Of a stretch of 39,747 nt of DNA, positions 20,430-31,427 are shown piece after piece. Source of the DNA: Hymenopellis radicata (Eukaryota > Basidiomycota > Agaricomycetes > Agaricales > Physalacriaceae). A program made the position numbers and the translations under genes. The notes under the pieces were generated by a model, which saw only the letters and a list, made by a program, of their open reading frames with translations, was not told the DNA's origin and ran no database searches. Numbering within the stretch: position 1 is the stretch's first letter; every line of letters starts with the position of its first letter. The DNA lies in the NCBI GenBank assembly GCA_015501595.1, contig JADNRX010000471.1, positions 1-39,747 of the forward strand. Direction: 5' to 3'.

Positions 20430-20660
20430 TCATCGCACGCTGTGGTGGCGGGGAATATAGTTTGGGCTGGGCGAGATCCGTGAGGGAACCGTCACGGATC
20501 TCGCCATACAAAGATTCAAGAGCCATGATGAAGCTTGCATGAAGCCTCGAGCCCGAGTGAGTGTTGGGTTGACATATTGGTTCAGGTGCCTCTCTGGTAA
20601 CACAAACCTCAATCTCCCGTCAACGGACTTGAACTTGATAACAATTTGTGGTACTGTCAT
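20430..20660. other. Block present only in duplication copy A, with inverted repeats
   Basis: Copy A holds about 200 extra bases between two near-identical stretches TGTCATCGCACGCT[G/A]TGGTGGCG, which occur once in copy B. Near its right side, about 20588-20626, CTGGTAACACAAACCTCAATC is the reverse complement of the spacer's GATTGAGGTTTGTGTTA at about 20370. This could be a template-switch event or a small insertion flanked by a 23-bp repeat. Confidence 0.6.
20470..20505. other. Perfect 14-bp hairpin
   Basis: GGCGAGATCCGTGA (20470-20483), an 8-nt loop GGGAACCG, then TCACGGATCTCGCC (20492-20505). It lies inside the block absent from copy B. No T run follows and its role is unknown. Confidence 0.85.
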
Positions 20661-20912
20661 CGCACGCTATGGTGGCGAAGCCAATTCGACCATTTCCCCA
20701 TCCAGTGGCTGATAATCGAATGAACGTATTCTCCGGAGTCCTAAGACACAGATGTTACAATGTACGAAAATGCATTTACAAACTACACAGTTGGTATAAT
20801 TTAAATAAACTGAGGGTGTTATACAAATGTTGGCTAGATATGTACGTCGTTAGATTACTGCTGGTGGTATTACTATGTCGTCGTAGAGTAGAAATATCAT
20901 TAATTATAAGCA

Positions 20913-23184
20913 TTAGGATCGTGGACGAGAAGAGTCCGGGAGAGGAGCGGATCGTGGATGAGAAGAGTCCGAAGGCTCCTCTCCCGTGGCATTCGCGATG
21001 TCCTCTCCGGTAGTCATCGTCACGCCATTTTCCAGCAGCGTCGGCGAGGATTGTCGACGCGGCTCCTCCTCTGCCACCTGCACGCCCTCCCCAGCCTTGT
21101 TGGTGCTCCCACCACTAGAAGGCGGCCCACCCTTCTTCTGCGGTGTCAAACTCGGCTGGTTCTCTACTCTCTCAGCCAGCATATCGGCGATTCCAAGATA
21201 AAACGTAGCTGGCCGGAACTTAATCTCACGACCGGTCATTGAAGCCCACTTGTAACGGGCGGTATTGATCCACCCTACGAGATCAAGGTGATTGACGTGC
21301 TCAAGGGTTCCCAAGTACGTGCCCTGCCGGCAAGTTAGCCTTGGATCACATAATGCGAGAAGAACAACATACCCATTTTGCGGATTCGACGGATACGAGG
21401 CCGTCGTTAGGTCCTTCCTTGTCCATCATAACCGAATGGGACCACTTCCAGGTATCCACAAAGCCGGGGTCGTAGGACGCGCCCCAGCTAAAGTACTTGA
21501 CGCCCTCAACATCTTTCACATGCTCATTGAAGGCGCGCATGTTTTCCAGTGTCAAGAATTCAAAGGCTTTTCCATCACCGCCGCCGTTTGGTAGCATATC
21601 GAGAATGTTCAAAAAGGAAGGCATCCGGTTGGCGCCAAGTGTAGCAAGAAAGTAATCAGCAAAGGCTGACCCGCGATGAGGAGTCGCAATGGTGGTTATA
21701 GAGAGAACGGTGAATTTGCGCTGTGGGAGCATTGAGGTGAGATAGCGGCAGTCGAGGCCGCCCATACTATGACCTGAAGAGTCAGAGTCAGAGTCAGTAT
21801 GCAAGGCAAGTAGAAAAAATGACCTATGAGATGAACGCTGCGTCCAGGGTATACTTCGGATATCTTTTGTTCTAGGACTTTGGCTCGATCTATAGGGCTG
21901 CTGGTGGCGGGTACTCGTGTTATCAAAACTTCTGCGCCATTGGCTTCCAAGACCTCTTTGATTCCTCGCCAATGCGAGACTTCCATAGGCGCTATTGCGG
22001 GCCCTATTGTAACGGAATCGAATCCTAGGAGACCATGACAGAACACGATAGGGTTTTTGGGAGCCCGATCTATGAATGGTACGATTGAGAATGCAGCAAG
22101 TACCGTAAGAAGAAAACATACATTTATTGCGGAAATTGTCCGTTTCTTCCTCGACAGTTTCTCGCCTATCCTCTTCTCCCAACAGCTCATCAACCTGCTC
22201 CTTGTTATTTGAGAACCAGAACCAATTCTTGTTCCAGGAATTTGAGCTGTCGAGCGAGGCCGCGGACGTTGATATTGAACGCGTATGGGATAACCGTCGA
22301 ATGTCGCGCTGAGAAACAGAGCGGAGGGCATCCAATGAAGTGCGCTGCGTCGGGGATTCGCTCAGTATTATTGAAGTTGGGCTCTCGGCGGCAGTGGATA
22401 TAGAATACGACTCGAACCGACTGGACGTCGATACTGTTGCTGTAGGCATCGTTGACCGCGCGAGACTGTCAAGGAAAGGCGGGGAATGCGGTATGCCGTG
22501 ATTATGGTGAAATGACTTGGGTAATCTGGCTATTGGGGGAACTGTGGGGAGGAGCAGCGGTTCATTGAGAGCTTCGTTCAGGGAAGCGAGGCCGGGAGAT
22601 GGCGGTGTAGATGCTCTTGTGGAAGGAGGTGTCGATGGCGACGAGGACAACGGTGATTGCGCTGGACTGGCGGTGTGATATGGAGACCGCCATCGGAGGA
22701 CTGGTTGGTGCGTCTTGGACGAGGACACGGTGGGCGCAACGCGACATCCGTCCATCATCTGGGGTTGCGGGTCCTGCTCTGCGCTGGCGCGTGTGCTGGT
22801 GGTATCCTGAAGGTGGGCGACATCTCGGGGGTGCATCTTCGCGGGAGTGTCGCGTCTCCGGGCGCGTTCTTCGTGGGCTGCATCTTCGGGTGGTGGTGGT
22901 GGGAAGAGACAGCGTGTCCGTGTGGCTGTGCTGGTGGGCGACGTCTTGGGAGTGGGTGCTGGAGGAGGGAGGGGGTGCAGAGGAGTGTTCTTCCTATTGC
23001 GACTGTCTTCGGTGTCTTCATGTTGCGGGGGTCTCTCCGTGTATCTTCGCTGTGTCGAGGATGTGTCGCGTCGTGTTGGTGGTGAGACGACGGCAGTGTT
23101 CGGCCATCTTTTCTTGCAGGGCGAATACACCATACGGGGCAAGTCTTCAGGTTTAAAACGCCTTTTATGGACGTCCCTGAGCAA
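20913..23184 (-). CDS. Tgl2-like alpha/beta-hydrolase lipase, copy A
   Basis: Minus exons 23184-22122, 22069-21824, 21773-21373 and 21323-20913 join in phase to about 706 residues if the first in-frame ATG is used. The N-terminal half is Pro/Ser/Arg-rich and probably disordered. The hydrolase domain begins YRAPKNPIVFCHGLLGFD (oxyanion region). GHSMGGLDCRYL carries the nucleophile Ser (about residue 439), PHRGSAFADYFLAT follows, an acidic residue is likely in GPNDGLVSVESAKWG, and the catalytic His is likely in LEHVNHLDLVGW. This pattern fits fungal triacylglycerol lipases like yeast Tgl2. The tail (about 75 residues) is Pro/Ser/Glu-rich. Beyond about 22741 the sequence leaves the duplication, so the first roughly 120-150 residues differ from copy B, and the true start could be an internal Met such as the one before PTATVSTSSRF. 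No frame lesion was found. Confidence 0.8.
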
Positions 23185-23210
23185 AAACGCGAGAAGTAGC
23201 TCGTATTTCA

Positions 23211-24110
23211 GTCACGTGATTTTAAAGGAGCTTCATAATTGCGCATTCTAGCTACTACAAACTCGACTACAAAAAAAGGATGCCCCTCAACACTAAGGTT
23301 GAGGGGCAGTAAAGCATCCATGACAGCCAAAGTCCAAATGTGGCCAGTCTTCCATCCGACAACGACGACCAAGAAAGCGGACCCGGGTAGCGTAATGGCG
23401 ACATCCGAGTCGACGTGTGGCGCAGTGTAATCCGCGGAGCAATCGATCTGCAAGAAAGCGGACCCGGGTAAGCGGCTGAGAAAGCGTTAGCACGAATACT
23501 TGGATTGGTAGGAGGAAACTTACCGAGTCCAGAAATCATGTCGAAATTAGTCTACAAAATGAATTTAGCTCGCAGTTCTTGTAACCCTAGAATAGCACTT
23601 ACCGTGTCGAAGCTAGTCGTGAGTTTCAACCATAGACGACATCGGGGGATACACCGAAGAAGGCACCTGTCACATTAGACATCAGTTCAATCAAGACAGA
23701 TGAGAAGAATGATAACAACGTACCGCGGGGATAAGAGCGCCCGAGCGACCACGTCAACGTCGATACTTGTCGGGAAGCTGTAAGTAGGTTCTGGGAAGAT
23801 CAACAAACTGGTGCAGTGAAAGCCCGACCGTGGTACGCGGTCGGCACATGTTCGCTCCGAAAGATCCGAGAAAAAGAAAGAAGCCGTTGAGCTAGCGATG
23901 AAGACGTTGACGCCGAATTAGCTACAAAACGGATTATGTAGACCCATCAAAAGGAACCGTACCCATCAAAAGGAGCCACATCCTAATCCTCCGTAACGCC
24001 TTCTGAGGCTGTCAACATCATCTAGGGATTGCCAGACTGTACATCACCTTAGCACAGCCAAGCGCAAAACACGGTGCAGAAACATACCTGGCTCGATACG
24101 GACAACATGC
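23211..24110 (-). CDS. Possible multi-exon gene, unrecognised
   Basis: Four minus pieces, about 23930-23724, 23666-23603, 23551-23524 and 23475-23267, are bounded by good GT-AG signals and share one frame. They read VNVFIASSTASFFFSDLSE, then TSLLIFPEPTYSFPTSIDVD, then FDTTNFDMISGLAAYPGPLS, and end TLVLRGILFL. No family is recognised. The 5' end is not resolved: the best acceptor at about 23936 puts TAA next in this frame, so the N-terminus is either elsewhere or broken. The final piece contains a repeated string, TACCCGGGTCCGCTTTCTTG, at about 23370 and 23452. A further small exon reading MHVVRIEP may start near 24110. Treat as a hypothesis; it may be a remnant. Confidence 0.25.
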
Positions 24111-25134
24111 ATCCCAAAACAGCAATCACCTCTTCGTGGCGAGCCCACTACCTTGGGCATAGTCGACGTCGAGGTCCATGGTCACAGTGGCAAAGACAAG
24201 AAGAGTATGAGAGCGAAAGACGACATCGCGCACCGACAGCAAGACGACATGGTGGGGAGGAACGAAGGAGAAAGAGCACAGAGGATAGGTTTATATATAC
24301 CTGTCGGCTAATCCTCCTCCGTTTGTCAATCGGGGTCCAGACATTACAAGCCGGCTCCATCGCATCAATGCAAGAGAAATTACAGACTGATCGCGCCGGT
24401 CATGGTCTTGCGCATTTTGAGCTTTCAGGATACGGTTCGAGAGAGCAATTCTACTGCTCACGATTCATATATGCATTGTCGAAGAGGGAAGCGATGTCCA
24501 GCAAAACAAGAAAGTATTTGTCGCGGCGTAATATTTCAAAGTTGCCAGGGTTGAGATGGGCGCCACATTCTGCGTACCTCACTTACTCGGGGAACGGAGA
24601 GGAGTTTGGGACGGCAACATAGAGACTCAGAACCATGTACTTCTTCTTACTGTCTGGATGCCCGGAAATCAAACCGCAGACAAGCCAGAGCCGTAGGATT
24701 GCGTGACGAATACTTACCACAGAAACGGCGTAAGGATTCAGTCAGGGTGCTGGAGAAAATGCATCAGCGATTGATGATCGGGAGAAGGGAAAATTTTCTT
24801 ACCGCGCCGCAGAATCGGTTCTGTCACAAGCACAGTATTTTCCCTACTCACCGTCACGGCGCCGCCATTCCTCCAGGACGTCGCTACAGTTCTTCAATTG
24901 CATCGCTGCCATTTTGAAGCCTGGAATGGGCGTGGGAGGAAGGGTACGTCCAGGGAAACGAGCTAGATTCAGAGCTCACCATTTCCTGCAGTCGCGCTCG
25001 AATCGTCCAGGAACGTTGTTGTAATCAAGAAATGTTGGTTCAGAAGCACCAGAGCAGAAGATTCAAGCATGATGAGTGTCCAGAGAAAGACAAAAGGTGC
25101 GTCGCAGTTCAGTTCGTTGACGAGAAGCTCAAAA
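24111..25134. other. No gene recognised
   Basis: Plus frame 24074-24622 (182 codons) and minus frames overlap without motifs. A minus frame at 24969-25268, with MDTELSIPRTASTLSD, is antisense to the start of the spliced plus-strand frame at 25135. No mobile-element ends were found. Confidence 0.3.
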
Positions 25135-26334
25135 ATGTCGTCTTCAGCTTCAAACGAGGTCAACGCGTGACAGGTGAGTTTCCCGGAGAATTTCACGTCT
25201 AAGAACCCCAATAAGTCGATATCAGATAGCGTCGAGGCCGTTCGGGGGATGGAGAGCTCAGTGTCCAAAACGACATGGTGGTTTGACGTTGAGGAGAACG
25301 TCGATCACGGCCGAGCCCAAAGTGGAAGTTCTTCCTTCAACTTGAACCACGATGAACTCTGACTTGGATTTGCAGTGTCGACGCGTCGGAACCTTCCAGG
25401 ACAACAGCCTCGACTCTCTGAGGCGTTGGACGAGCTCAGAAAACATCACCACGAAATTGTGAGGACTTTGACCGCGTGGATGCCCTCGCCGGGCAGGCTT
25501 TTGGATTCTGGCAAAAGTGCGTTGTTCTCGACCTTTCTGAACACCCATTTCTCATCCATCTGAACTCAGAATTCTCCAAAGTGTCGTGATACTTCGGTGA
25601 GTAGGTACGTTTCCTACGTTCTTGCTGAGTTGAACTCATGTAGACTTGAAGTCGACTAAAAGAACGGGTTCGCCGCCGCCTGCAGACGCCACCCAGAAAC
25701 ATCGAGTCGACCCTGTAACACGAGATATCGATCTCTGGGAAGCGTCGGCTATCCTTGCCGGTTCAATTCGGAACAAAGTGCGTATTTCTCATTTCAGTCT
25801 CATCCTATTTCTCATCAAATGAGCTCAGTTTTAACTCGATTTGAACGCAGATCTCTACCCTTACCTCAGCTATCATTTCTTCTTTGGACTCGAGTTGCTT
25901 GGGAAATGAGGAGGCGGCTGCGCCGCCTCCCGCGACGCCACCACAATCCCGAATCCCCCGCTTCGAAGCTTCTGCCTTGTGGACACGAAATCTTCAATAT
26001 CTCCCGCGTATGGTGGCCTCGCCGGCCCGGCTTTTTTCCTGGGGAAAAAGTGAGTATTTCATGTTCATTTTCGCGAGTATTTCTGACCGTAATTCCCGAA
26101 GTGTTTAGTTGACTTTCCCATCAAATTCGGTACGTTTGCGCTTCAGATTCGATCTCTCCTGAACCTGACGATGTTTCAGGAGTCAGGTCGGCCGCTTCGC
26201 GGCCTCCAGGATCATTCCCACCTTATTCATCTCACTCGCGACAGGTTCAACATCAAGACTTCGAGTTTGTGAGCATGACGATTCTCGAACGCCGTCTGCG
26301 CTCCTCGGCAGCAGCGGCTTTGGATTTAGGATGA
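25135..26334 (+). CDS. Spliced hypothetical protein, about 263 residues
   Basis: Seven plus exons, 25135-25158, 25204-25321, 25376-25516, 25644-25777, 25851-26049, 26109-26129 and 26180-26334, join in a single frame from MSSSASNE to ALDLG-stop. Recognisable stretches: an amphipathic helix PRLSEALDELRKHHHEIVRT, DPVTRDIDLWEASAILAGS, ISTLTSAIISSLDSS, an Ala/Pro run, then ALWTRNLQYLPRMVASPARL. No family is recognised and there are no membrane segments. Most donors are GTGAGT/GTGCGT/GTACG; the intron after GRAQ uses the weaker GTGGAA, and the 25517-25643 intron is long at 127 nt, so one or two joins may be wrong. Two of the GC-rich hairpins (25910 and 26190) fall inside its exons. Support is only phase consistency over seven joins. 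Confidence 0.38.
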
Positions 26335-27780
26335 AATGGTTTGTTTTTTTTGTTCTCTCTGTGCCGTGATACTCACAGCTTTGACATAGGGTGAACTAAA
26401 CACGAGCCATACGACGCATCCTTCCGCCGCCACTCCAAGGATTCACGGATAAACTGCGCCCGTTGATGGCGATCTGGATCTCGCGGCTTTCGGTTTTATT
26501 TTCGAATTTGGACATAACACACGGCGAACTTGATTGGGCGAGTTTGATTAATTTCCCTCAAATTTTACGCTAACCAATGAGCTCAGGGCTAGTATAGCAG
26601 CAGTGACCAGCGGCGCTTCCGCCGCTGCGCTCGCGCTGCTCGCTTCTCACTGCTGGAACGCGTAACAAACGATATTGACGCCACACTCAAGATCTCGAAT
26701 ACGGCGCCAACAAGACTACGGATTAAGACAACGAGAAGGACGGCGAACTGATGGAGCATGTAATTATTAGTTTCTAGGGCCTTCGAAGCCAGGATCACGG
26801 CTGCAATTTGAAGACGCGAGGTATGTGCCGTGAACTTGTTCGATCACTTTCGGAGCTAACTCGTTGTACAGATGCTATCAACGGCGACGTTGTCGCCCTC
26901 TGGACGCCCTAATTTTTGTGGATATAGGGTTTTTCTCTAATTCTAGGCTCACCTCGGCGGAGAATTTGAAAGGGCGGGACAATACGACACCGTAGCCGCG
27001 TAGATGTAGCGCAGAATAATAGGTTATTCGTGTAGATACTGTCGTTTAGTCGTAGAATGTGCGAAAATCTAATCAACTTGTTCAAATTCTCTTGCCCGAC
27101 TTGAACCCAATGTCAACGAAAGTCTTCAAAAGTGTTACCTGTCAAATCTACCTATCTAAAATAACACCTTGTAGAATAGCCTAGATAGTCCCAAAATACT
27201 ATATAGAGTACAGTACGATACCCTACATAAACACGGTAACCAGCCAAAGTCGGAGAAATTGGCGGACTTGCCGTTAGACCACATGTTAACGTTAACGAAA
27301 AGTTGATTCGCCCGAAACCTCGAATGCAAGCTTCTCGAAAACTTCAAGCCAGGGGAGCCTAGAAACTCTAGGATCGATGCTCCGAACCCTGAAGATGATG
27401 GTCGCGGTGTCGCCAAGATGAATATCCCGTGTTCAACACGGGAGATTCTCTCCGCACGTACGGCGGGAGAACAGACATGCACCAACGTTCTAGACGTCCT
27501 AGCATCTCGGAATCGACGGGGAAATGTCGAGTTGGAAGGTGTTCAGGCAGATCAGATCACCCCAAGTGATCGGCAGCACTTGAACTCGTACCACGACGAG
27601 TCCGACGCTTGGTGCGCTTACACCAACGCGTCCCCTTGTCCCTCGCTCTCTGGCGACTCTCGGCAGCTTGAATTTACTTGAATATAGCTCAGAGGCTTAC
27701 GTAATGCAATCTCCGATGGTTCTTCGAAGACTGGACGCGTTTTTACAGCGACGTTTCGCGTCAACGCCTCAGCGAGGCGT
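25910..27780. other. Set of four compact GC-rich hairpins
   Basis: Four perfect stems with 3-4-nt loops lie within 1.9 kb. 25910-25930: GGAGGCGGC, loop TGC. 26190-26204: GGCCGC, loop TTC. 26609-26626: AGCGGCG, loop CTTC. 27764-27780: ACGCCTC, loop AGC. They have similar GC-rich composition in an otherwise unremarkable region. Function unknown. Confidence 0.6.
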
Positions 27781-30156
27781 ACTGGACCCTGACAATCGAT
27801 AGCACGAGGATTTCCCGAACCCTGTGACGTGTCTGGGGATTCAACAATCTTATCTTGACCTCTCGGACGCGGGGAAATGACGCAAGCCGTGGTCCTCCTC
27901 CTCCATCCCTCCGACACTTTTCGCGAATTCGTGTTTGCCGCTCAAACTGGCCCGGTCTGGCGACTAAGGAACTTGTATATACTCCATATAGGCTTATTAC
28001 CGACGCCATATTGGCCGTAATCTACAATTACACGCCAATTATCCTGAATTCACTGTGGCACCGCGAAGGTTCGTACCTTTTCTCTTGTTCAATTGCTTCA
28101 ATTTTGTTCTGACCCTGTGTCAGTTGATCAGAACGTAAGCGGCGACCTGTGTCTGCGCCCAGAACGGAGGAGAGCGCAACGCGAAGCGGTGCGCATCTCC
28201 GGCTCGAAATTGAGATCTGTACGTTTTCAAGTTCTCCGTTTTTCAAACGGCTCATTGTGACTCCCCATCAGAAGTCAGGGTTGTCTCCTTGAAACCTTTC
28301 CGCTTATTTGGAAGCTGGAAGATTTGAATGAATACTACGGGATACTTGGTAGAGTGGATTCACGAGGAGAGACAAGTCTGGCTAGTTTTTGTTCTCTCAA
28401 TTCAAGTGGGCCACGAAGACTTTTGTAGATCAAAGTTCATTCTTCAAGGTGAGATATTTTCGCCGCTGTTACGCGCTCAGGGAGCTTAAATCGCGTAGGA
28501 CGCTAAAAACGGGTTCCCGTGGCGTCCGAATAACCAGCCAACAAGTTCCGAAGTTCCCGCTTCAACCAATGTTCCAGGATCACGGCGTCCGATTATTGGA
28601 GCTCTTTTACGTCTTCATTGGAGTCTCTGCCATTGGAAACGCGATAAAAGGCGACAGGATCCCACCAAAGTCATCATCACCCACTTCCCTTCTCTCTTCC
28701 TCTCTCCTCTTCTCTCATCTTTTCTGCTCGCTCCACTCATCTCTCTGGATACGTTTCACTCGCTCCAGAGATGTTCTCGTCGTCGTCGCCGACGTCTTTG
28801 CCATCATATTCCCGACGCGTCTAAAAGCGTGACCGGCGCTGATCGTCACGGGTGGGCTTCCTTCCTCCCACCATCATCTCACTCCGTTGACCTTGCTCAG
28901 TCTTGCAGTTCGCTGGCTTCGACGCCGTCTTTCATGACATTCAATGCTCTAGTAAGTCCTCTACATTCGGCCGTTGTCGACGGGCTCGCTGAACAACCTT
29001 CCTGGCAGACTTTCTTGTCCCTCTGGCGCCTTCAGAACCGACGACGAATGAGACGGGTTTAACGACGCTGTCGTTCTAGCAGATGGACTAGTTTCTTGGT
29101 ACGTCGAGGTCGTCTTTTCAACGTGTCTTGTTTCTCATCATTTCATGAAGCCCTCGCTTTTGTATCACTTCCACGTCGGGCATCTCCTTTCGCCCTATCT
29201 TCACCCGACGCCGTTGACGACCATCCTTGACCCGCCCTCGCGAATGCCACGGCGGCTTTGAATTCTTGGTACCCCCAGCTTTATCCTTTACCCGGCCCTC
29301 CTCAATGAATCCCTGTCCGTAGTGCTCTGTTATTGGGCGCCGACGCCCTGCCTTGACCCCAGAATGGAATTGAGACTACGGTATAGTCCAAAGGCCTGCC
29401 ATGTTGTCCCGACGCCGTGATTGTCTTGTGTTCCCGTAGCGTCCACGATTCTCGACCTTTGGATGCCTGAGATTTACAGCGACAAGCGCGAAGCTTGCTC
29501 AAAGAAGCCGGGGAATCGAGGTAAGCTGGATTGTCCAGCCGTTACGCACATTGACTAACAATTCTTCTCTCCTTTTGAAGACCAACTCTCCACGATGTGT
29601 TCACGGCCTTCATGTCTCCACCACCCTCAAGGACAGATATCGAGAGAACCATGCTCTTGGCTTCGTGTCGGTGAACGACGGTCGCCGACTGTATACTCAT
29701 GTGTCCTTCAAGCCATCTCGACCACATTTCCGCTGTCAACGAACGAACCTACGCTACGGGTAGGTCTCTATCATGCATTTCCTTGTCCCGAACTCACATC
29801 CCAGTCAGGATCAGGCGCAGTTGTAATGTTTTCCTTACAACGGACAATGGTAAATCAGTCATATTCTCCCTTATCCGAGTAGCCGCTAACTGGGCCCAGA
29901 CGTCCGCGCGCGTCCCGGCAGTACACTTGGCTTCGTGCCGGTTGAGCTCAGTTTGGCTACGTGCCGGCTGAGGACTGTTATTGTAGACGGCGCCGTATGA
30001 AGGCAACTGCTCGACCAGTAAGTCCAGCTGTTGTTTACTTGAGCCTTGACTTAATACTGCAAGCATAGACTGGCTTGGATTTGACCTAACTTTGCCACGG
30101 TGCGCTGCTCGCTTTGATGATCTTGTGTGTACTAATCACTTCTTAAAGCGAGTCTC
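26335..30156. other. Long stretch without a recognised gene
   Basis: Nearly 4 kb with short frames on both strands and scattered GT-AG-like signals. A plus frame at 27418-27681 starts MNIPCSTREILSARTAGEQ and one at 28389-28832 starts MFSQFKWATKTFVDQ; neither shows a known domain. There are no transposase or reverse-transcriptase motifs and no clear element ends. It may hold decayed genes of the kind seen at 25.1-26.3 kb. Confidence 0.3.
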
Positions 30157-30399
30157 ATGGACGACGCCCACACGAGTCTGCTGTCTTTGCGCCGGGAAAG
30201 ACCAATCTCCCACGTCGACTGGATTGTCGGCTACGACGAACGGCGATATCCATACTATTGTAAGTCCGAGTGCTCAAAGTCTCAACTTGCTCTCATAATT
30301 TCTTCCACAGGCCTCAACTTGGGTTACATGAATGCAGTCGCCCTACGTGCGCAAGGGTATGCGAACCCGACGTCGGATTTGCCGACCTTGCGCATGTAG
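30157..30399 (+). CDS. Possible small two-exon frame
   Basis: Exons 30157-30259 and 30311-30399, with a 51-nt GTAAGT...CACAG intron, give 63 residues: MDDAHTSLLSLRRERPISHV, then GYDERRYPYYCLNLGYMNA, ending LPTLRM. The intron length is a multiple of three and open, so retention would also read through. Unrecognised. Confidence 0.22.
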   Translation: MDDAHTSLLSLRRERPISHVDWIVGYDERRYPYYCKSECSKSQLALIISSTGLNLGYMNAVALRAQGYANPTSDLPTLRM

Positions 30400-30838
30400 C
30401 CCCCCGTCTTGAACAGCGCTTTGAGTTTAGCCCGCCATCACGTGAGTCCCACCCTTGCCGCCAACGACCAGCTACTGAACACCCCACGTCAGGGAGCACC
30501 ACCCCCGAAGACGCAGCCAGGGAAGGAGAGTGTTCTCCCTACTCCCGTCACCCGGGGGAGAAGACGGACGAGGAAGACGGCATGTCGTGAGCGGTGAGGG
30601 AGATGCTCCCGAAGAGGTGGAAATGGGGGGAGGAAGACGTCTCGTGTGGGCGCCTAGGGAGATGCTCCCGAGGAGGAGCTCCCTGTGTGCTGAAGAAGTC
30701 CTTCGAGGTGTCGTGGGGCTAGGGAGAGGTTCTTCGGAGGGGAGGAGACGGGTGGAGAAGAGCATGTCTTTGTCGGGTAGGGAGGTGCGCCTGAGGAGAG
30801 GGGAGAGGATGTCGTGTCGGAGCGCGCCTTGCAGGTGA

Positions 30839-31207
30839 ATGCGCGGTGTCGTTGATGGACATGTGGATGACCCTTCGCCGCACAAGTAAGTCAATAGTGG
30901 TTTCGTCCTTGTGTTGACTTACCTGACTATATTCTTCAGGCTTCTCTTCATCTACGGAAGGGTGCGCCCTCCCGTCTTAGTCAAGTGTAAGTATTGTTCC
31001 TTTACTCATTCGACCTGATACTTACCTTGCTCTCAGTTTACGCGAACAGTCTGCTCACGCGAGATGTGGATGTCGTAAGTCTGTCTTAGCATTTCTCGTT
31101 GGTATCCCAATGCTAATAGCATCACCGCGCAGATGTCGAGTTTAGTTACGAGGAAATGGTATCTCACGACGTCCGAGGGCAAAATCGCGCCGCCGTCGCG
31201 ATTGTAG
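30839..31207 (+). CDS. Possible small four-exon frame
   Basis: Exons 30839-30885, 30940-30986, 31037-31074 and 31133-31207 join in phase through three canonical introns (54, 50 and 58 nt) to 68 residues: MRGVVDGHVDDPSPHK, then LLFIYGRVRPPVLVKFYANS, then a basic tail ending APPSRL. The middle stretch is hydrophobic. It may be the 3' end of a larger, partly lost gene, as short last exons like these are typical of Agaricomycete genes. No family is assigned. Confidence 0.28.
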
Positions 31208-31427
31208 ACTTTAGCTATGCGTCCCCCGTCACCTACAGTACCAACGGGGAATTCCCGCACGCCCGCGAGAAGATAGCTGTACTTACATTACTACCTGTGT
31301 CTTCGTACTAAACCTCTTTACCCCAAGCTAGTGTGATGAGCCCCTCCAGATGTTGGTTTTGATCTTGATTCGTGCAACCACGACTCTTCGTGAGCTCAAA
31401 GCCACCAACCTAACATATTTCCAACAG

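Larger units (their letters stand above)
19225..22741 (+). repeat. Segmental duplication, copy A
   Basis: About 3.5 kb that recurs in the same orientation at 31355-34680. Similarity starts at GGTTTTGATCTT and fades after GGGCGCAAC. It includes the DUF6593-like gene, the intergenic spacer and most of the lipase gene with all introns. Differences are mostly isolated substitutions and small indels. Copy A has an extra block of about 200 bp near 20440-20650. Confidence 0.9.

Noticed and set aside
22611..23156. Plus-strand frame of 181 codons
   Set aside because: Antisense to the Pro/Arg-rich lipase N-terminus; Gly/Val/Trp-rich shadow.
20913..23184. Alternative lipase start at 22331 (MPSALFLSATFDGY...)
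   Set aside because: That frame reaches the hydrolase domain only by reading through the 22070-22121 intron, and the other frame splices cleanly in both copies.
28660..30600. Possible repeats or CRISPR-like spacing in the C/T-rich region
   Set aside because: No regular repeat-spacer pattern; the similarity is only compositional.
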